Shown here in pieces: positions 60,167 through 64,000 of a DNA stretch of 64,000 bases. The translations under genes and the position numbers were made by a program. This DNA comes from Microbaculum marinum (lineage in GTDB: Bacteria > Pseudomonadota > Alphaproteobacteria > Rhizobiales > Tepidamorphaceae): the NCBI RefSeq assembly GCF_042646165.1, contig NZ_JBHRTC010000009.1; one strand, given 5' to 3'. Numbering within the stretch: position 1 is the stretch's first letter; every line of letters starts with the position of its first letter. The notes below the pieces were generated by a model. It had not been told where the DNA came from, ran no database searches, and saw nothing but the letters and a program-made list of their open reading frames with translations.

Positions 60167-61189
60167 CTAGTTCTGATCGTAAAGGTTCTCCAGACGGACC
60201 GCTTCGTCGAGAATCTCCTGACCGGGCAGGCCTGCAGCGTCCGCTTTCTCGACCCACTCGTTCCAGAGGGGCCGCATGCTTTCGATCAACTGCTCGCGGT
60301 CTTCGTCGGACAGCGTGAAGATGTTCTCGGGCGGGATGGTCGACATGGCTGCGGCAGCACCATCCGTGGTGTTGTAGAAGAAGTAGACCGGACGGAGGTC
60401 GGCGAGGTGCTTCTTCTCCGCCTCCGACAGCTTGTCATAGGCGTCCTTGTTCATGACGGTGCTGTAGGAGCCGGGATTGAGGTTGAGGATGGTATGATAG
60501 TCCGTCACCTCGTTGAGCTTGAAGTTGTTGACCCAGCCCCAGGCGGAGAGCACGCCGTCGATCGCCCCCCGCTGCAGGCCCAGATAGGCATCCGGTCCGA
60601 CCATCACGCTGGCGCTCGCGCCGAGTGTCTCCAGGACCTTCACGCCCGCGGAGTCCTGCGCGGCGAAGACCTTGCCCTTGAAGTCATCCAGTGTGCGAAC
60701 CGGCTCGCGCGTATGAAGATGGGAGCCCATGGCGACGAAGGTGGCAAGCTCGACGACGTTGTCCTCTTCGGTGAAGAGCTCGCCCAGTTCGGGATACTCG
60801 TCCCTCAGACGCCAGTAGACGATGCTGTCGATGGTCTGGTTCTTGGCGAGGCCGGGCAGCGCGAACAGTTCCATCGGCAGGAACTTGCCCGGGAGGATCG
60901 GATGCCAAACGAAGCCGATGTCGAGCAGGCCCGAGCCGGTCGCCTGCAGCCAGTCCTTGAACGGCGTCACCGAATTCGGGGGAAAGAACACCACCTTGGC
61001 GCGCCCACCGGTAATGTCCTCCAGTTGCGCGGCGAAGCGGCGGTCCATGTCGTTCCACGGCGTGCCGTCCGGCGAGGCGAACTGCATCTTCAGTTCGATT
61101 TCCTCGGCCGCCATCGTCGGCGCCGGGCCGGCAAGCGCGACAACCGTGCCGAGCGCCAGCGCGGCAGCGAGCAATTTCTCGGATCTCAT
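60167..61189 (-). CDS. TRAP transporter binding protein (DctP-like)
   Basis: The protein has 340 residues from the ATG at 61189, after GGGGAGGT. The signal peptide (LLAAALALGTVVALAGPAPTMA) is cut before AEEIEL. It is a DctP/TAXI-type protein: MQFASPDGTPWNDMDRRFAAQLEDITGGRAKVVF, VLETLGASASVMVGPDAYLGLQRGAIDGVLSAWGW and GSYSTVMNKDAYDKLSEAEK. The Arg expected to bind a carboxylate lies in the middle region. The ligand is an unknown organic acid, possibly the substrate of the nearby amidohydrolase and CoA-transferase. Confidence 0.93.
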   Translation of the reverse strand: MRSEKLLAAALALGTVVALAGPAPTMAAEEIELKMQFASPDGTPWNDMDRRFAAQLEDITGGRAKVVFFPPNSVTPFKDWLQATGSGLLDIGFVWHPILPGKFLPMELFALPGLAKNQTIDSIVYWRLRDEYPELGELFTEEDNVVELATFVAMGSHLHTREPVRTLDDFKGKVFAAQDSAGVKVLETLGASASVMVGPDAYLGLQRGAIDGVLSAWGWVNNFKLNEVTDYHTILNLNPGSYSTVMNKDAYDKLSEAEKKHLADLRPVYFFYNTTDGAAAAMSTIPPENIFTLSDEDREQLIESMRPLWNEWVEKADAAGLPGQEILDEAVRLENLYDQN

Positions 61190-61287
61190 TTCAACCTCCC
61201 CAGATTGAGACATCCGGCTACGGATGGTCTCCGCTTTGAAAGCGCTTCTATGCAGGCGCTGCATTCTTGTGGCGCGCCATGCGCTGA

Positions 61288-61318
61288 GCGGGAACCGTGG
61301 AGGGCCCCGCTTTCCCGC
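61288..61318 (-). terminator. Hairpin between LysR and TRAP genes
   Basis: GCGGGAA and TTCCCGC form a 7-base-pair stem with a 17-base GC-rich loop, 60 bases after the LysR stop. It may separate the LysR message from the TRAP operon. Confidence 0.3.
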
Positions 61319-61377
61319 ACCGACTCTAGTGTCGGGCAGTAATGAGGAGTACTAATTTCTTCTAAAGCGATCCGTAA

Positions 61378-62310
61378 TCAGGACTTAACGCAGTCGTCCA
61401 TGACGCGGGCCCATTCCGCTTCCGAACGGCGGAGCTCCTGTTCGAAGTAGTCGTAGAGCACCTGGGCCGGCCGCGACAGCGGCTGGCGGGTCGGATGAAT
61501 CAGCGCCACCTCCACGCGCAGCGTCGAGTCCGCGATCGGATTCACGGTCAACCGTTCGTTGGACAGTTCCTTCAGCCCGATCCAGTAGGGCAGAATGGAC
61601 GACCAGTCGGTCTGGCTGAGGAATTCGAGACCCGCAGACAGGCTGGCAATGGATATCGTTCTGTCGACCGCGATCTCGCCATTGCGGATGGCGGCCTCGA
61701 TCTTCGGACGCAGGCTGTGTGTGGCGGAGGGAACCGACAGCTTCAGAGGCGCGACCTTGTCGAGCCGGATCGGCTTCATCGGAACGAAGCCGCGGCGCGA
61801 GCCGGAGATCAGCGCCACCGGAAACTGGCCGATCGGGATGGCCGACAGGCCGATCTGCGCCTCGCGGTACTGCCCTACATAGAAATTCAGCGCCGCGCTT
61901 GCCGTCCCGGACACCAGCGAGTCTGCCGGTCCGCTGGCGATTTCCACGTCTACACGCGGGAACTCCCTCGTGAACCGGGCAAGCGCCTGCGGCAGGATCG
62001 ACTTGGCGAGACCGGGGGCGAACCCCGCCGATACCGAGCCGGACAGGCCGGCGGCGAAGTCCTCGAGTTCGATCTCGGCTTCGGAAACAGCCTTCAGCAC
62101 GACGAGGCAGCGGTCGTAGAACCGCCGCCCGACAGGCGTCGGCGTGACGCCGCGCCGGGTGCGCTTGAACAGGCTCGCGCCGAGTCTTGCTTCCAGCGCG
62201 GTCATCTGCTGGCTGACGCCGGAGGCGGTGCAGTTCAGCCTGACGGCGGCCGCGCTCAGTGAGCCCTCCTCGCAGGCGGCGACGAAGTAATGGATCTGTC
62301 TCAGGTCCAT
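61378..62310 (-). CDS. LysR-family regulator
   Basis: The protein has 310 residues from the ATG at 62310 (MDLRQIHYF, the usual LysR start); an in-frame ATG at 62322 is possible. The DNA-binding helix is LSAAAVRLNCTASGVSQQMTALEARLGASLFKRTRRG. A periplasmic-binding-like effector domain from about residue 80 follows (SGSVSAGFAPGLAKSILPQALARF). It lies upstream of the TRAP genes on the same strand and is divergent from the amidohydrolase gene. It probably regulates one or both. Confidence 0.93.
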   Translation of the reverse strand: MDLRQIHYFVAACEEGSLSAAAVRLNCTASGVSQQMTALEARLGASLFKRTRRGVTPTPVGRRFYDRCLVVLKAVSEAEIELEDFAAGLSGSVSAGFAPGLAKSILPQALARFTREFPRVDVEIASGPADSLVSGTASAALNFYVGQYREAQIGLSAIPIGQFPVALISGSRRGFVPMKPIRLDKVAPLKLSVPSATHSLRPKIEAAIRNGEIAVDRTISIASLSAGLEFLSQTDWSSILPYWIGLKELSNERLTVNPIADSTLRVEVALIHPTRQPLSRPAQVLYDYFEQELRRSEAEWARVMDDCVKS

Positions 62311-62484
62311 GTCCGGATCCATGCTGATATAAGGAATCCACAATATAGACCTTACGAAATTTAACTACCGATAACACTCCCGACGATCCTAAGCTGGGCG
62401 CGCCACGGGGTGTGGAGCGGCGCCTGGAAGATGTGCTGCCGGGTCCCGAGGCGGGAGACGAAACACCGGCAGGAGGGAGTCGGG

Positions 62485-63561
62485 ATGACTCCGCAGGAGC
62501 GGCGGACCTGGGTGCGCGCGATGGGCGCGCGAGCGGATTGGTGGAAGCGCCGCCAGGAGGCCATCGTCGCGCCCGACCTGGAGGTGGTCGACGCCCACCT
62601 GCATCTGTGGGACGAACGCGATTTCCCGGACCCACAGGATGCCGCAAACCCGCTTCGCACGAGCCGGTACCTGGTCGACGAGTATCTCCGCGACGCCGGG
62701 CGCGGCCACACGGTCACCGAGTGCGTCTACATCGACTGCGGATCGAGCTACTACACCGACGGCCCGGCCAGTCTGAGGCCGGTGGGCGAGACCGAGTACG
62801 CGGCCGGCCTGGCCGAGGCGATGGCCGCTTCCGGGGGCCCGACCCGGATCGGCGCCATCGTCGGTTTCGCCGACCTGCGCGATCGCGATCTGGACACGGT
62901 GCTCGACGCCCACGAGGCGCGTGGCGGCGGCCTGTTCCGCGGCATCCGCCAGAGCGGCGCCCGCCTCGAGGACCCCTCCGCGCGGCTGCTCGCCGGTGCG
63001 GCCCCGCCCGGCCTCTACGCCGAACCCGCGTTCCGCCGCGGTGTCGCCCGCCTGGGGGAGCGCGGCATGACCTTTGACGCGTTCCAGTTCCACTTCCAGG
63101 CGGAACAGTTCGTCGCCCTGGCGAAATCGGCGCCGGGCACCACTATGATCGTCAACCATCTGGGGACTCCGATCGGCTACACGCCCGGTCCGGCGAGCCG
63201 GGACCCGGTCTTCGTGGAGTGGGCGAGGGGAGTCGAGCAGATGGCCGACCTGCCGAACGTCGTCATGAAGCTCGGCGGCATCGCCTCGATCGTGACGGGC
63301 TATGATGCGCACAGGCGCGACCGCCCTCCGTCCGCGCAGGACTTCGTCGACGAGCGCGGCGCCTATTTCCACCATGCCATTCGATGCTTCGGCGCGGAGC
63401 GGTGCATGTTCGAGACCAACTTTCCAGTCGACAGCGTCGCCATCGGCTACGACGGAGTCTGGAACGCCTACAAGCTGATGGCGATGGACTACGACGCCGG
63501 CGCCCGCGACGCGCTGCTGGCCGGGACTACGCGCCGCGTCTACCGCATGCATGTCGAGTGA
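62485..63561 (+). CDS. Amidohydrolase-2 family hydrolase
   Basis: The protein has 358 residues from the ATG at 62485, after AGGAGGGAG. It is a TIM-barrel hydrolase of the 2-pyrone-4,6-dicarboxylate hydrolase / lactonase type: metal-site His38 and His40 (VVDAHLHLWD), a later His in MIVNHLGTPIGY, and FETNFPVDS near residue 314. Members open lactones or decarboxylate aromatic-derived acids. It is divergent from LysR and 73 bases before the CoA-transferase gene. With the TRAP system it suggests uptake and breakdown of a carboxylic or lactone compound. Confidence 0.9.
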   Translation: MTPQERRTWVRAMGARADWWKRRQEAIVAPDLEVVDAHLHLWDERDFPDPQDAANPLRTSRYLVDEYLRDAGRGHTVTECVYIDCGSSYYTDGPASLRPVGETEYAAGLAEAMAASGGPTRIGAIVGFADLRDRDLDTVLDAHEARGGGLFRGIRQSGARLEDPSARLLAGAAPPGLYAEPAFRRGVARLGERGMTFDAFQFHFQAEQFVALAKSAPGTTMIVNHLGTPIGYTPGPASRDPVFVEWARGVEQMADLPNVVMKLGGIASIVTGYDAHRRDRPPSAQDFVDERGAYFHHAIRCFGAERCMFETNFPVDSVAIGYDGVWNAYKLMAMDYDAGARDALLAGTTRRVYRMHVE

Positions 63562-63634
63562 ACGGACGGGACCACCTCGCCAGTGACCGTTGCACCAGTG
63601 TCCACCGATTGCATCAACGACTGAGGGGAATGCG

Positions 63635-64000
63635 ATGCAACCGCTCGAAGGCTTTCGGGTTATCGACCTCACTCATGTGCTCGCCGGGCCCTTCGCCACG
63701 CATCATCTGCGCTGCCTTGGCGCCGAGGTGATCAAGATCGAGCGGCCGGGCAGCGGCGATCCGATGCGCGCGCTCGAGGTCCAGCCCGAATGGAATGGCC
63801 TTCCCCCGGCATTCAGGGCGTTGAATGCCGGGAAGAAGTCGGTGGTGGTGGATCTCGCAACGCCACGGGGCCGCGACGCGGTGCTGCGGCTTGCCGGCAG
63901 TGCGGACGTCTTTGTCGAGAACTTCCGGCCGGGTGTGGCCAGGCGACTCGGCCTTGCACCGGAGGACCTGCGCGCGGTGCGGCCCGACATCGTCTACTGC
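63635..64000 (+). CDS. CaiB/BaiF-type CoA-transferase (partial, cut by window end)
   Basis: The first 122 codons are visible, from the ATG at 63635 after GAGGGGAATGCG. The sequence MQPLEGFRVIDLTHVLAGPF, then LRCLGAEVIKIERPGSGDPMRAL, LNAGKKSVVVDLATPRGRDAVLRL and DVFVENFRPGVARRLGL is diagnostic of class III CoA-transferases. The catalytic Asp (near residue 169) lies beyond the window. It probably activates the acid produced by or with the preceding amidohydrolase. Confidence 0.93.
   Translation, partial: MQPLEGFRVIDLTHVLAGPFATHHLRCLGAEVIKIERPGSGDPMRALEVQPEWNGLPPAFRALNAGKKSVVVDLATPRGRDAVLRLAGSADVFVENFRPGVARRLGLAPEDLRAVRPDIVYC

Overview
The window is GC-rich (roughly two thirds G+C by eye), tightly packed, and made almost entirely of catabolic and transport operons. 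It looks like a chromosome segment of an alphaproteobacterium. Pointers are the homospermidine synthase, six ABC or TRAP solute-uptake systems each with its own periplasmic binding protein, many short-chain dehydrogenases, and three or four families of dispersed palindromic repeats of a kind common in Alphaproteobacteria. The genus cannot be fixed from this sequence. No rRNA, tRNA, CRISPR array, insertion sequence or phage gene was seen.

Layout. 1-2116: a truncated copy and an intact copy of a Hint-domain protein. 14931-2324 (minus): a deoxynucleoside uptake and salvage operon with a BMP-family binding protein, a CAP-domain lipoprotein, an ABC ATPase, two permeases, cytidine deaminase, purine nucleoside phosphorylase, DeoC, DeoA and DeoB, probably continuing into an IlvD/Edd dehydratase and an SDR. 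15147-17301: homospermidine synthase and a convergent GntR regulator. 17545-27578 (plus): a sugar ABC transporter (binding protein, ATPase, one double-length fused permease), an SDR, a 3-hydroxyacid dehydrogenase, a beta-keto acid cleavage enzyme (BKACE) and two SMP-30 lactonases. 27763-36642: a divergent peptide-type ABC locus with a NIPSNAP protein, a MetE-like protein and a binding protein on minus, and GntR, an OppF-like ATPase, an OppB-like permease, a fused OppC-OppD and an SDR on plus. 44764-36703 (minus): IclR, a spermidine/putrescine-type ABC transporter, two tandem AstE/AspA-like deacylases and an amidohydrolase. 45078-51041: an RND efflux pair facing a TetR-SDR unit. 51298-58087 (plus): a second ribose-type ABC operon in which one permease is fused to a strictosidine-synthase-like beta-propeller and followed by another propeller gene. 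62310-58142 (minus): LysR and a TRAP transporter with fused DctQM. 62485-64000: an amidohydrolase and the start of a CaiB/BaiF CoA-transferase.

How the genes fit together. The deo operon takes nucleosides to deoxyribose-5-phosphate and on to glyceraldehyde-3-phosphate plus acetaldehyde. The cluster at 17545-27578 could complement it: lactonase, 3-dehydrogenase and BKACE are the activities of the oxidative deoxyribonate route known from Pseudomonas, although other sugar acids fit as well. The strongest candidates for undescribed biology are (i) the permease-propeller fusion with its partner propeller, (ii) the peptide ABC transporter whose altered motifs all fall in one of its two composite ATP sites, and (iii) the fused tandem sugar permease. 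Start codons are inferred from ribosome-binding sites and gene overlaps. All functions are inferred from sequence motifs read by eye.
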